NCBI GenBank assembly: GCA_003478355.1
Contig: QUFC01000006.1
Location: 79,818 to 143,817, forward strand
Direction: 5' to 3'
Length of the DNA: 64,000 nt
Source of the DNA: Lachnospiraceae bacterium AM48-27BH
Lineage (GTDB): Bacteria > Bacillota > Clostridia > Lachnospirales > Lachnospiraceae
The notes under the pieces were generated by a model, which did not search any database, was not told the origin of the DNA, and saw only the letters and a list, made by a program, of their open reading frames with translations. A program made the translations under genes and the position numbers. Below are positions 56,474-64,000 of the stretch, in pieces; position 1 is the first letter of the stretch, and the number at the start of each line of letters is the position of its first letter.

Positions 56474-58287
56474 ATGAAAAAGCAGATCAAAGAGATCTAT
56501 CAGATGATCCGCGGCAATTTAAGAAGTCTGCTTCTATTTGAATTCTTTTTCCGGTTTATTGCAGGAACGTTATTGGTACAGGTGGGAACCAGAGGCTTAA
56601 AGTTTTGTCTGGACAGAGCCGGATACAGCTATCTGACACTGGCTAACGCATGGAAATTTTTTCTCCATCCGTGGACGATGCTTTTTGTACTGGTCATGAC
56701 CGTTCTTGCGCTGTTTCTGAATATGATCGAGATAGGCGGCCTGGTCACGGCGTTTTCCGGGGCAGCGTACTTCTGTCATCCGACGCTGTGGGAGATTTTT
56801 AGTGGAGCCTTTGAGAAAGTCCGTGATGAGCTGCGTCATAAGAATTATCGTCTGTTTGGCATGGGAATGATCAGCACCTTTACTGTGAACCTGTTCTATT
56901 TGTACCGGATCTTCAGCCGTATCAAACCGGTCAATTTTGTTATCAAAGAACTGTTGGACCAGCCGCTTGCAGTTTCTGTGTTGCTGCTGGTCTTTCTTTT
57001 GTTCCTGACACTGTTGTTTCCGGCCTTTTTTGTGTTCCATGGCTGCATGATCGGTCAGAAATCTTATTGGGACAGCCGGTTTGAGAGCATGGAACTATTA
57101 AGGGGCGCTGGGCACAGATCATTGGTATGGTGGCCCTGCTTGAGGCGTGGCTGATCATCCTTTTTCTGGCGGTTTACTACTTAAGTGTCTTTTTGATGGC
57201 AGTGGTGACCGTTCTTTTTGTGAAGGAGGATTTGGGACTGGCCTTTCTGATGGAGACTACAGACCGTGCAGAATGGTTTCTGGTGATCCTGGCTTCTATT
57301 TTTGCTTCGATGGTGTGCTGGGCCTTTGTGACCAGGGAATATTATCAGGTGATCGGCCGGAGAAAGGGCCGTATGGAGGGCTGGGAATTTGCCACAGCAG
57401 GAAGAAATATACAATTTTCCAAGAGAACCGGATTGGCACTGTTAGGATTATTTCTGGCGATGTCCGGCTTCTTTTTGTTTGATGCTGCTTATAATGGCAA
57501 TTTTATCAGTAAATCTGTAGCAGTCCAGACGAGGATCACCGCCCACCGGGGCAGCTCCTCAGGTGCACCGGAAAATACCATGGCGGCGTTGGAAAAAGCG
57601 GTAGAGGAGATGGCAGACCGGGCGGAGATCGATGTGCAGGAGACGGCGGATGGGGTCATCGTCCTTTGTCATGATACCAGCTTAAAACGGGTAGCCGGGA
57701 TCAATAAAAAAGTGTCAGACCTGACGCTGGAACAGATCAAAAAACTGGATGTGGGAAGCTGGTTTTCCAGTGAATATCAGGGAGAGCAGATTCCTACACT
57801 GGAAGAGGTTATGGAATATGCAAAAGGAAAGATCGATTTAAATATTGAGATCAAGAATCTGGGAAATTCCAGCGGACTTCCGGAGAAGGTCATCGAACTG
57901 GTCGAAAAACATGAGATGCAGGAGCAGTGTGTCATTACCTCCACGAACCGTTTCTATTTAAAAAGAGTGAAGGCTGTAAATCCGGAAATCCGTACCGGCT
58001 ATATCATTTCCGCTGCTTATGGCAATTTTTATTCTGATGAGTTTATCGACCTGATCAGCATCCGATCCAGTTTTGTAACAGAAAGAATGATCGAGTCAGC
58101 CCATGAAGCCGGAAAAGCGGTCCATGCATGGACGGTAAATGGAAAAGTAGAGATGGAACGGTTGAAACAACTGGGAGTTGATGATATGATAACAGACAGG
58201 CCGGTTCTGGCAAGAGAGATTCTGTATGGAGAAGAAGCGAAAGCCAATCTTCTGGAATATCTGAGATTAGTATTGACTGTCCAGTAG
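56474..58287 (+). CDS. Membrane glycerophosphodiester phosphodiesterase (frameshifted)
   Basis: About 604 residues across one break. N-terminal GDPDase-type membrane domain with about six to eight helices, then a C-terminal catalytic barrel: ITAHRGSSSGAPENT, EIDVQETADGVIVLCHD (in parts) and MITDRP. It cleaves glycerophosphodiesters, such as lipid or lipoteichoic-acid breakdown products, at the membrane. The frame breaks at GGGG 57102-57105; one more G replaces GAGHRSLV with GRWAQIIGMVALLEA. Start 56474 (GGAG six bases upstream) excludes an in-frame extension into the previous gene. Confidence 0.9.
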
Positions 58288-58409
58288 ATCTGCACAGTTA
58301 CGATTGATCCTGAGATCCTGAACAGGCCTGGGAAAGAAGGCAGTTATGGCTTCCAGACGGTGTCATGCAGACAACGGAATCAACAGCTGTAAGAATGAGG
58401 AAAAAGAAC

Positions 58410-58862
58410 ATGAAAGTAGTACTTCAGAGAGTAACCCATGCACAGGTGACGGTAGAAGAGCAGGTGGTCGGTAAGATCGGACACGGCTTTTTACTGCTTC
58501 TGGGCGTAGAAGACGCGGATACGGTGGAGACAGCGGACCGCATGGTGGAAAAGATATGCAAATTGCGGATTTTCCAGGACGAACAAGGCAAGACCAACCT
58601 TTCACTGGCAGATGTGGGAGGAGAACTTCTGGTAGTCAGCCAGTTTACCCTGTATGCAGACTGCAGGAAGGGCAACCGCCCAAGCTTTGTAAAGGCCGGG
58701 AAACCGGAGCATGCCAATGCACTTTACGAGCATTTTGTGGAAGAAAGCCGTAAATATGTGCCGAAGGTCGAACATGGCAGCTTCGGTGCGGATATGCAGG
58801 TGGAACTGGGGAATGAAGGGCCATTTACATTGATATTAACGAATGAAGAATTAGGTTTCTAG
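58410..58862 (+). CDS. dtd: D-aminoacyl-tRNA deacylase
   Basis: 150 residues. [46 protein letters not shown], the active-site SQFTLYADC near 80-88 and [12 protein letters not shown] near 91-102 are diagnostic (quoted in parts). It removes D-amino acids from mischarged tRNA. ATG 58410 has GAGGAAAAAG upstream; the frame from 58365 is an unlikely extension. Confidence 0.95.
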   Translation: MKVVLQRVTHAQVTVEEQVVGKIGHGFLLLLGVEDADTVETADRMVEKICKLRIFQDEQGKTNLSLADVGGELLVVSQFTLYADCRKGNRPSFVKAGKPEHANALYEHFVEESRKYVPKVEHGSFGADMQVELGNEGPFTLILTNEELGF

Positions 58863-58893
58863 TTTACGCATTAGAAAGAGAGGGAAAATCGAT

Positions 58894-60276
58894 ATGACAG
58901 GCAAAGAACTTCAGGAAGAATTAACATGGAAATTTCCACATATCGCGAAAGAAGCTCCAGAGCAGGTAGAAGAGGCTGCAGCTTTTTGCGAAGGCTATAA
59001 GGCATTTCTGGATGAAGGAAAAACAGAGAGAGAATGTGTCAAAAAGGCAGTAGAGTTGTTAAAAGCAGCAGGCTACGCAGAGTTTGACACCCAGGACAGC
59101 TATCAGCCGGGAGATAAGGTGTATTATGTAAACCGTAATAAAGCGATCATCGCGACTACCTTTGGTGAGAAATCCGTAAAAGAAGGCATCCGTATGAACG
59201 GCGCTCACATTGATTCCCCAAGACTGGATTTAAAACCAAGCCCGGTTTACGAAAAGGATGATATGGCGCTGTTTAAGACCCATTATTATGGTGGTATCCG
59301 CAAATACCAGTGGGCGACCATTCCGTTAGCTATGCACGGTGTGATCATTAAGAAAAATGGTGAAATGGTAGAATTGAATCTGGGTGAGAAGCCTGGCGAT
59401 CCGGTATTCTGCATCACAGATTTACTTCCTCATCTGTCTGCGGAGCAGAATGAGCGAAAATTAAAGGATGGAATCAAGGGTGAGGAGCTGAACATCGTGA
59501 TCGGTTCTATTCCATATACCGATGACGAAGTGAAAGAACCGGTGAAGCTGATGGCTCTGAAGCTGATGAATGAGCAGTTTGGAATCACAGAGAAGGATTT
59601 CCTCCGCGCTGAGGTGGAATTTGTTCCGGCACACAAAGCAAGCGATGTAGGCTTTGACCGCAGCATGGTCGGCGCTTATGGACAGGATGACAGAATCTGT
59701 GCTTATACGGCATTGATGGCAGAGATTGATACGAAGAATCCAACATACACCACCATGACTATTTTAACGGATAAAGAGGAGATCGGCTCTGAGGGCAACA
59801 CCGGACTGAATTCCAATTATGTGGGTGATTATATCACTTATCTAGCTGAATTAGAGGGCGTGAATCCAAAAGAAGTGTTCCGCAACACGATCTGCTTATC
59901 CTCTGATGTTAATGCAGCTTACGATCCGACATTTGCTTCTGTATATGATCCATTAAACTCAAGTTATGTAAATAAAGGCTGCGTGCTGACCAAATATACC
60001 GGAGCAAGAGGCAAATCCGGCTCCAACGATGCCAGTGCGGAACTGATGGCAAAGGTCATCGGCATCATGGAAAAAGAGGGGGTTTACTGGCAGATTGGCG
60101 AGCTGGGCGCTGTTGATGTAGGCGGCGGAACAATCGCGAAATTTGTGGCTTCCATGAATATTGATGTGGTAGATTTAGGAGTGCCGATCCTGTCCATGCA
60201 TGCGCCATTTGAGCTGGCTTCCAAGCTGGATGTGCTGAATACCTATCGGGCATTCAAGGCATTTTATAAAAATTAG
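58894..60276 (+). CDS. M18 family aminopeptidase
   Basis: 460 residues. M18 motifs: NGAHIDSPRLDLKPSPVYE near 107-125 (metal-binding His and Asp), GQDDRICAYTALM near 264-276, ILTDKEEIGSEGNTG near 289-303 (catalytic Glu pair), SSDVNAAYDP, and SMHAPFELASKLD near the end (metal-binding His). Zinc aminopeptidase of the aspartyl/vacuolar type acting in the cytoplasm. GAAAGAGAGG ribosome site. Precedes a secreted foldase gene by 18 bases. Confidence 0.93.
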   Translation: MTGKELQEELTWKFPHIAKEAPEQVEEAAAFCEGYKAFLDEGKTERECVKKAVELLKAAGYAEFDTQDSYQPGDKVYYVNRNKAIIATTFGEKSVKEGIRMNGAHIDSPRLDLKPSPVYEKDDMALFKTHYYGGIRKYQWATIPLAMHGVIIKKNGEMVELNLGEKPGDPVFCITDLLPHLSAEQNERKLKDGIKGEELNIVIGSIPYTDDEVKEPVKLMALKLMNEQFGITEKDFLRAEVEFVPAHKASDVGFDRSMVGAYGQDDRICAYTALMAEIDTKNPTYTTMTILTDKEEIGSEGNTGLNSNYVGDYITYLAELEGVNPKEVFRNTICLSSDVNAAYDPTFASVYDPLNSSYVNKGCVLTKYTGARGKSGSNDASAELMAKVIGIMEKEGVYWQIGELGAVDVGGGTIAKFVASMNIDVVDLGVPILSMHAPFELASKLDVLNTYRAFKAFYKN

Positions 60277-60294
60277 AAAGATAAGGATAAAAAC

Positions 60295-61367
60295 ATGAGA
60301 AAATTTGTGAAATTAGGTATTTGCGGCCTGATGGCTGCAATGGTAGCAACTGGCTGCTCTAAGAAAGATACAACGGGAACTACTGATCCGGCAGCTGCAA
60401 CAACGCAGGGGGCAGAAACTCAGGAGGCAGGGACTTCTGAGGGAGCAGCAGAAGACAGTGTGACATTAGGTGAGTATAAAGGAGTTGCCTATACACCGGC
60501 TTCTGTAGAGATAACCGATGAGCAGGTAGACAACGAGGTCCAGAAACTGGCAGATTCCAACCTTGTAGAGGTTGACCGTCCGGCAGCAGAGGGCGATACT
60601 GTGAACATTGATTATGTAGGAAAGAAGGACGGCGTAGCCTTTGATGGCGGTACCGCTTCCGGATACGACTTAAAACTGGGTTCCAACACATTTATCGATG
60701 GCTTCGAAGACGGTCTGATCGGTGCGGTAAAGGGACAGAAGCTGGATCTGGACCTGACATTCCCGGAAGGCTATCCAAGCGAGGATCTGGCTGGTCAGGC
60801 AGTGGTATTTGAAGTGACTGTTAACGCAGTTAAAACTCCAAGTGAGTTAAATGATGATCTTGTTATGGCTAACACGGACTATAAAACCCTGGAAGAGTAC
60901 CGGGAAGCTACCAGAAATGATCTGGAGAAACAGGCTGCAGACAACGCGGAGTATCAGAAGCAGAGCTCTGTGTTCCAGACGATCATGAATAACAGCCAGG
61001 TGGTTGCCTCCGAGGAATCAATCCAGGCTGCCTATGATGAGGCAATGACCTATTATGAAACCATGGCAACCAATTCCGGAATGGAATTGGAGACTTTGGT
61101 TGGCTATTATGGCATGGACCTGGATACCTTCAAAGCCAGGTAAGAATGCAGGCGGAAGAAAACGCAAAGCAGCAGCTGGTGATCAATGCTATTGCAGATA
61201 AGGAAGGCATCAAAGTAACGGATGAAGAACTGGAGAGTATGGCAGAAGAGTACGGCTTCGAGAGCGTAGACAAGATGAAAGAGTCCGCTGGGGAAAATGT
61301 GGTAAATGAAAGCCTTCTGACCAATCTGGTCCTGAAATTTGTTTCTGACAATGCAGTAGCTGAATAG
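60295..61367 (+). CDS. Trigger-factor-like peptidyl-prolyl isomerase lipoprotein (frameshifted)
   Basis: About 357 residues across one break. Signal peptide with lipobox VATGC (Cys21), a Thr/Ala/Glu linker, then an FKBP-type domain (GDTVNIDYVGKKDGVAFDGG near 100-119; GSNTFIDGFEDGLIGA near 128-143). A helical trigger-factor C-terminal-like domain follows. The frame stops at 61143, but one more C at CC 61136-61137 gives FKAQVRMQAEENAKQQLVINAI and runs to 61367. The ribosome-binding N-domain of trigger factor is absent and the protein is exported, so it probably folds secreted proteins, like PrsA. Confidence 0.88.
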
Positions 61368-61404
61368 AAGTAAAAGGAAATCGCGGTTAGATATTGACAG
61401 AAGG

Positions 61405-61455
61405 CCAGTTACCCAATAAAATCAGAAGAAAATTGGTAACTATATGGACAGTTAC
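61405..61455. repeat. Inverted repeats upstream of xpt
   Basis: AGTTACCCAAT (61407-61417) pairs with ATTGGTAACT (61432-61441) with one bulged C; alternatively GTAACT (61436) pairs with AGTTAC (61450-61455). The two structures share bases and exclude each other. The CAGTTAC arm matches the repeat at 24674 and 43880. No purine-riboswitch core is recognisable. Confidence 0.55.
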
Positions 61456-61483
61456 AGAAAATTCATATGCAGGAGGAGTCGCT

Positions 61484-62068
61484 ATGCAGCTCTTAAAAGA
61501 CCGGATTCGCAAGGATGGTAAGATCAAAGGCGGTAATGTATTAAAGGTAGACAGCTTTTTAAATCATCAGATGGATATCAAATTGTTTGAAGAGATCGGA
61601 AAAGAGTTTAAGAGAAGATTTGCAGACGTAGAGGTAAACAAGATTCTGACCATTGAGGCATCCGGTATTGGGATTGCCTGTGTGGTAGCCCAGTATTTTG
61701 ATGTTCCGGTATTATTTGCCAAGAAAAATAAAACAAAGAATATCGCAGGCGATGTATATACCAGCCAGGTAGAGTCTTTCACCCATGGTCGTGTGTATGA
61801 TATCATTGTTTCCAAAGAATTTCTGGGTAAGGGCGATAAGGTCCTTCTGATCGATGATTTTCTGGCTAATGGAAAAGCATTAGAGGGACTGGCAAAGCTG
61901 GTTAAGGATTCTGGCGCTGAGTTAGTGGGCGCAGGTGTTGTCATTGAGAAAGGTTTCCAGCCAGGCGGCGATAATTTAAGAAAGCAGGGAATCCGCCTGG
62001 AGTCTCTGGCGATCGTGGACAGCATGGATGAGGAGAAAGGAACCATCGTGTTCCGGGATGACAAGTAG
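61484..62068 (+). CDS. xpt: Xanthine phosphoribosyltransferase
   Basis: 194 residues from ATG 61484 (AGGAGGAGTC upstream). Xpt-type sequence: MQLLKDRIRKDG, LKVDSFLNHQMD near 22-33, the PRPP-binding LLIDDFLANGKALEG near 124-138, and TIEASGIGIA near 60-69. It converts xanthine plus PRPP to XMP. With guanine deaminase in the same window it completes salvage of guanine through xanthine. The frame from 61394 is not a credible N-terminus. Overlaps the next gene by 1 base. Confidence 0.93.
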   Translation: MQLLKDRIRKDGKIKGGNVLKVDSFLNHQMDIKLFEEIGKEFKRRFADVEVNKILTIEASGIGIACVVAQYFDVPVLFAKKNKTKNIAGDVYTSQVESFTHGRVYDIIVSKEFLGKGDKVLLIDDFLANGKALEGLAKLVKDSGAELVGAGVVIEKGFQPGGDNLRKQGIRLESLAIVDSMDEEKGTIVFRDDK

Positions 62069-62863
62069 TGAAAAGAAAAGCATTATTTTTTGATGTGGAC
62101 GGAACGCTGTTAAGCGAGATCACCCATCAGGTTCCGGAGAGCGCCAAAAGAGCGCTCTCTGAGACCAGAAAAAGAGGCAATCTGGTCTTTATCAATTCCG
62201 GGCGGGGATATGGCTTTTTGCGTGACATTGAGCAAATGATCGAGCATGATGGCTGTTTATGCGGCTGTGGCACCTGTGTGGCAGATGCAGAAGGGCATAT
62301 TCATCTTCAATACCGGATCCCGCATGAGAGAGGAATTGAGATCAAGAAGGCAGTTTTGCGATATGGCTTTGACGGTATATTGGAAGCTACAGAAGGAAAC
62401 TATTTCCGGGAAGAATTATCCTGGATACCGAAGGTCAACGAATTTCGAAAAGCCCAGGTAGCTACCGGATTCGTGGTGGACAAGGGCTGGAATGATAACA
62501 GCTATGATTATGACAAGCTGTGCGTCATGGCAGATGAACACAGCGACCGGGACGGACTTTTTCATTTTCTGGAACCGGATATGGTGGTCATTGACCGGGG
62601 AGATAATTTCTATGAATGCGTACCAAAGGGATATTCCAAGGCAACTGCGATCGAATGGACATTAAGGCATTATGGCATTGATTTCGAAGATTCTTATGTC
62701 TTTGGCGACAGCAGCAATGACCTGTCGATGTTTGAATATGCAAAGCATGCGGTTCTCATGGGCAGACATGATGCGGTTCTGGAACCATATGCACCTCGAG
62801 ACAAAAACGGTGGAAGAAGACGGGATCGAATATGCAATGAAAGAGCTGGGACTTATCAGATAG
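62068..62863 (+). CDS. HAD superfamily phosphatase, Cof type (frameshifted near the end)
   Basis: About 265 residues. FFDVDGTLL (Asp9, Asp11) is the HAD nucleophile motif; INSGRGYGF is motif II; KGYSKATAIEW contains the motif III Lys; FGDSSNDLSMFEYA is motif IV. The cap is of the Cof type. After DAVLEPYA the given frame runs into an Arg-rich tail. At 62794-62795 a change of frame instead gives LETKTVEEDGIEYAMKELGL and a stop at 62861-62863, the expected HAD C-terminus. GTG start overlapping the xpt stop. Acts on a sugar phosphate or nucleotide; substrate unknown. Confidence 0.85.
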
Positions 62864-62929
62864 TGGGTACTATGTGGTAAGCTCCAGCTCTTTTAAAATC
62901 GTACAGATATTATGACGGGCATTTTCCAG

Positions 62930-62966
62930 ATGGAGGGTTACCAGACGGTGAACCTCCATTTTGATT
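62930..62966 (+). terminator. Terminator after the HAD gene
   Basis: ATGGAGGGTTACC (62930-62942) pairs with GGTGAACCTCCAT (62947-62959) with one mismatch and one G-T pair; TTTGATTT follows. Confidence 0.85.
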
Positions 62967-63022
62967 TAAAATTATCTCCTGAAGCCGGGAGAGGTACGGG
63001 AAGGCAGATGCAGACAGAATCA

Positions 63023-63051
63023 TTGCAAAACATGTTTAAATCAAGTATAAT
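63023..63051 (+). promoter_or_regulatory. Promoter of the RpiB-family gene
   Basis: TTGCAA (63023-63028), 17-base spacer, TATAAT (63046-63051), about 75 bases before the start codon. Confidence 0.82.
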
Positions 63052-63125
63052 AAGAAGGCAGTGATTTGATTATTTATAAAATACCGGTTTTTTAGGCCGG
63101 ATCAAAAGAAAGGGAGAATAAAATC

Positions 63126-63800
63126 ATGAAAATTGCATTAATGAACGAATTTAGCCAGTCTTCCAAGAACCCAACGATCTTAGGCGAGTTAAAGAAGGTT
63201 GTTGAGCCAATGGGACATACGGTATACAACACAGCTATGGAGGCTCCATTAGTTCCTCAGGATGTACCGGAAGCTTATACCGAGGACAACCCAAGACTGA
63301 CTTATCTGCATCTGGGTATCCAGGCAGCTCTGCTTTTAAATTCCGGCGCTGTTGATTTCGTGATCACAGGCTGCGGTACTGGCCAGGGCGCATTAATGTC
63401 TTTAAATATGTATCCAGGCGTTGTCTGCGGATACTGCATCGAGCCAACTGATGCATATCTGTTCTTACAGATCAACAATGGTAATGCTTTATCCATTCCT
63501 TACGCAAAGGGATTTGGCTGGGGCGCAGATCTGAACTTAAACAACATTTTCACAAAGGCATTTAGTTCACCAAAGGGCCAGGGCTATCCAGCATCTGGTA
63601 AAGAGAGCCAGAACCGTAACGCTGCGATCCTGTCTACGATGAAGTCCCAGATTGCAAAACCATTAGTAGAGGCATTAAAATCCCTGGATCAGAACATGGT
63701 AAAAGAAGCTCTGATTCCTAGATTCTTAGATTGCTTCTATGCAGGTTGCAAAGATGAGGAACTGAAAGCATACGTTGACAGCGTTGTTGCATCTAAATAA
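63126..63800 (+). CDS. RpiB/LacA/LacB family sugar-phosphate isomerase
   Basis: 224 residues. MKIALMNEFSQSSKNP start, then DFVITGCGTGQGALMSLN near 78-95, which matches the active-site loop of RpiB-type aldose-ketose isomerases, and a helical C-terminal extension longer than in classic RpiB (~150 residues). The extension is typical of a distinct Firmicute branch whose substrate I cannot name. GAAAGGGAG ribosome site, own promoter and terminator, and strong codon bias suggest a well-expressed single-gene unit. Confidence 0.88.
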   Translation: MKIALMNEFSQSSKNPTILGELKKVVEPMGHTVYNTAMEAPLVPQDVPEAYTEDNPRLTYLHLGIQAALLLNSGAVDFVITGCGTGQGALMSLNMYPGVVCGYCIEPTDAYLFLQINNGNALSIPYAKGFGWGADLNLNNIFTKAFSSPKGQGYPASGKESQNRNAAILSTMKSQIAKPLVEALKSLDQNMVKEALIPRFLDCFYAGCKDEELKAYVDSVVASK

Positions 63801-63831
63801 TTTTTAGAAACAGCTTTATTTAAAAATAGAA

Positions 63832-63866
63832 GCCGGGCGTATTCGAACAGATGCGCCCGGCTTTTT
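63832..63866 (+). terminator. Terminator after the RpiB-family gene
   Basis: GCCGGGCG (63832-63839) pairs with CGCCCGGC (63854-63861) followed by TTTTT. Confidence 0.95.
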
Positions 63867-63952
63867 ATCTCAGTCGAGAAGACTCCCACCTCTTCAGGTG
63901 ATGAGTAATAACAAATTAGTCTCGAGGTGGGAGGTCTCCCGACTGAGATAAA
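63864..63952. repeat. 89-base imperfect palindrome, possible IS605-derived mini-element
   Basis: The first 29 bases (TTTATCTCAGTCG ... CTCCCACCTC) and last 29 (GAGGTGGGAG ... CGACTGAGATAAA) are inverted copies with 4 mismatches; the loop includes AGGTGATGAG. The CTCCCAC-CTCTT-AGGTG pattern resembles the left end of the TnpB element at about 36033-36050. No gene is visible from 63801 to 64000. Confidence 0.6.
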
Positions 63953-64000
63953 CGCTCCGCGAGGATGCGCAGTGATTCTGTAAAGAATATGTCAGCTACG

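Noticed and set aside
61380..61483. Purine riboswitch before xpt
   Set aside because: The expected conserved junction sequences are missing; only the dispersed inverted repeat is present.

Overview
The window looks like a chromosomal stretch of a low-to-mid GC, strictly anaerobic Firmicute, most likely a gut Lachnospiraceae (Clostridium cluster XIVa) relative. Evidence: AGGAGG ribosome sites throughout, extended -10 promoters of the TGGTAAACT type, lipoproteins with Ala/Glu-rich linkers, rubrerythrin under a PerR-like repressor, anaerobic (Cys-type) sulfatase, and YesM/YesN plus CUT1-type sugar importers. The species cannot be fixed from sequence alone.

Layout. 1-3.4 kb: end of an SLC13/MatC-like permease, LemA with an unusual TPM-less partner, and a DUF819 membrane protein. 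3.5-15.0 kb: carbohydrate locus 1, with a two-component system (YesM/YesN type), lipoprotein plus two permeases, a type-B carboxylesterase, a large unrecognised ~839-residue protein and a GH105 unsaturated uronyl hydrolase. This looks like import and cytoplasmic breakdown of an acylated uronic-acid oligosaccharide. 15.2-21 kb: exonuclease III, an ABC-F ATPase, a GlgX-like GH13 protein that has lost catalytic residues, and UDP-galactopyranose mutase. 21-26.6 kb: a BMP-type (nucleoside-like) ABC importer with a stand-alone RarA/MgsA C-terminal-domain protein inside the cluster. 26.8-35.6 kb: carbohydrate locus 2, with a membrane-bound AraC regulator, lipoprotein, two permeases, sulfatase and Gfo/Idh/MocA oxidoreductase. 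35.8-38.2 kb: a junkyard where a TnpB-only IS605-family element sits in a broken Rpn/PD-(D/E)XK gene, followed by a small fragment with a HEPN-like RNxxAH motif.

38.3-54.6 kb is mostly metabolism: luxS and an fsa-type transaldolase, M42 peptidase, Ca-type P-ATPase, FAH-family enzyme with a TetR regulator, PutP, O-acetylhomoserine sulfhydrylase, then a reverse-strand block with guanine deaminase-sdaAB-sdaAA, rubrerythrin/perR (two operator-like palindromes on strong promoters), LysR and a PHP hydrolase. 55-63.8 kb: S1 protein, small alarmone synthetase, membrane glycerophosphodiesterase, D-Tyr-tRNA deacylase, M18 aminopeptidase, trigger-factor-like lipoprotein, xpt, HAD phosphatase and an RpiB-family isomerase. 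The window ends in an 89-base imperfect palindrome resembling an IS605-derived mini-element.

A striking property of the whole window is that 11 genes are split by 12 single-base frame changes, nearly all explained by loss of one base in a short homopolymer. Housekeeping genes are hit as often as accessory ones, so these are more likely sequencing/assembly errors than real pseudogenes; I annotate those genes across the break. Genuine structure unexplained by genes includes several intergenic repeat families: a 140-base tandem unit rich in hairpins, a GTAACTG...CAGTTAC inverted repeat, and a ~186-base element bounded by inverted repeats.
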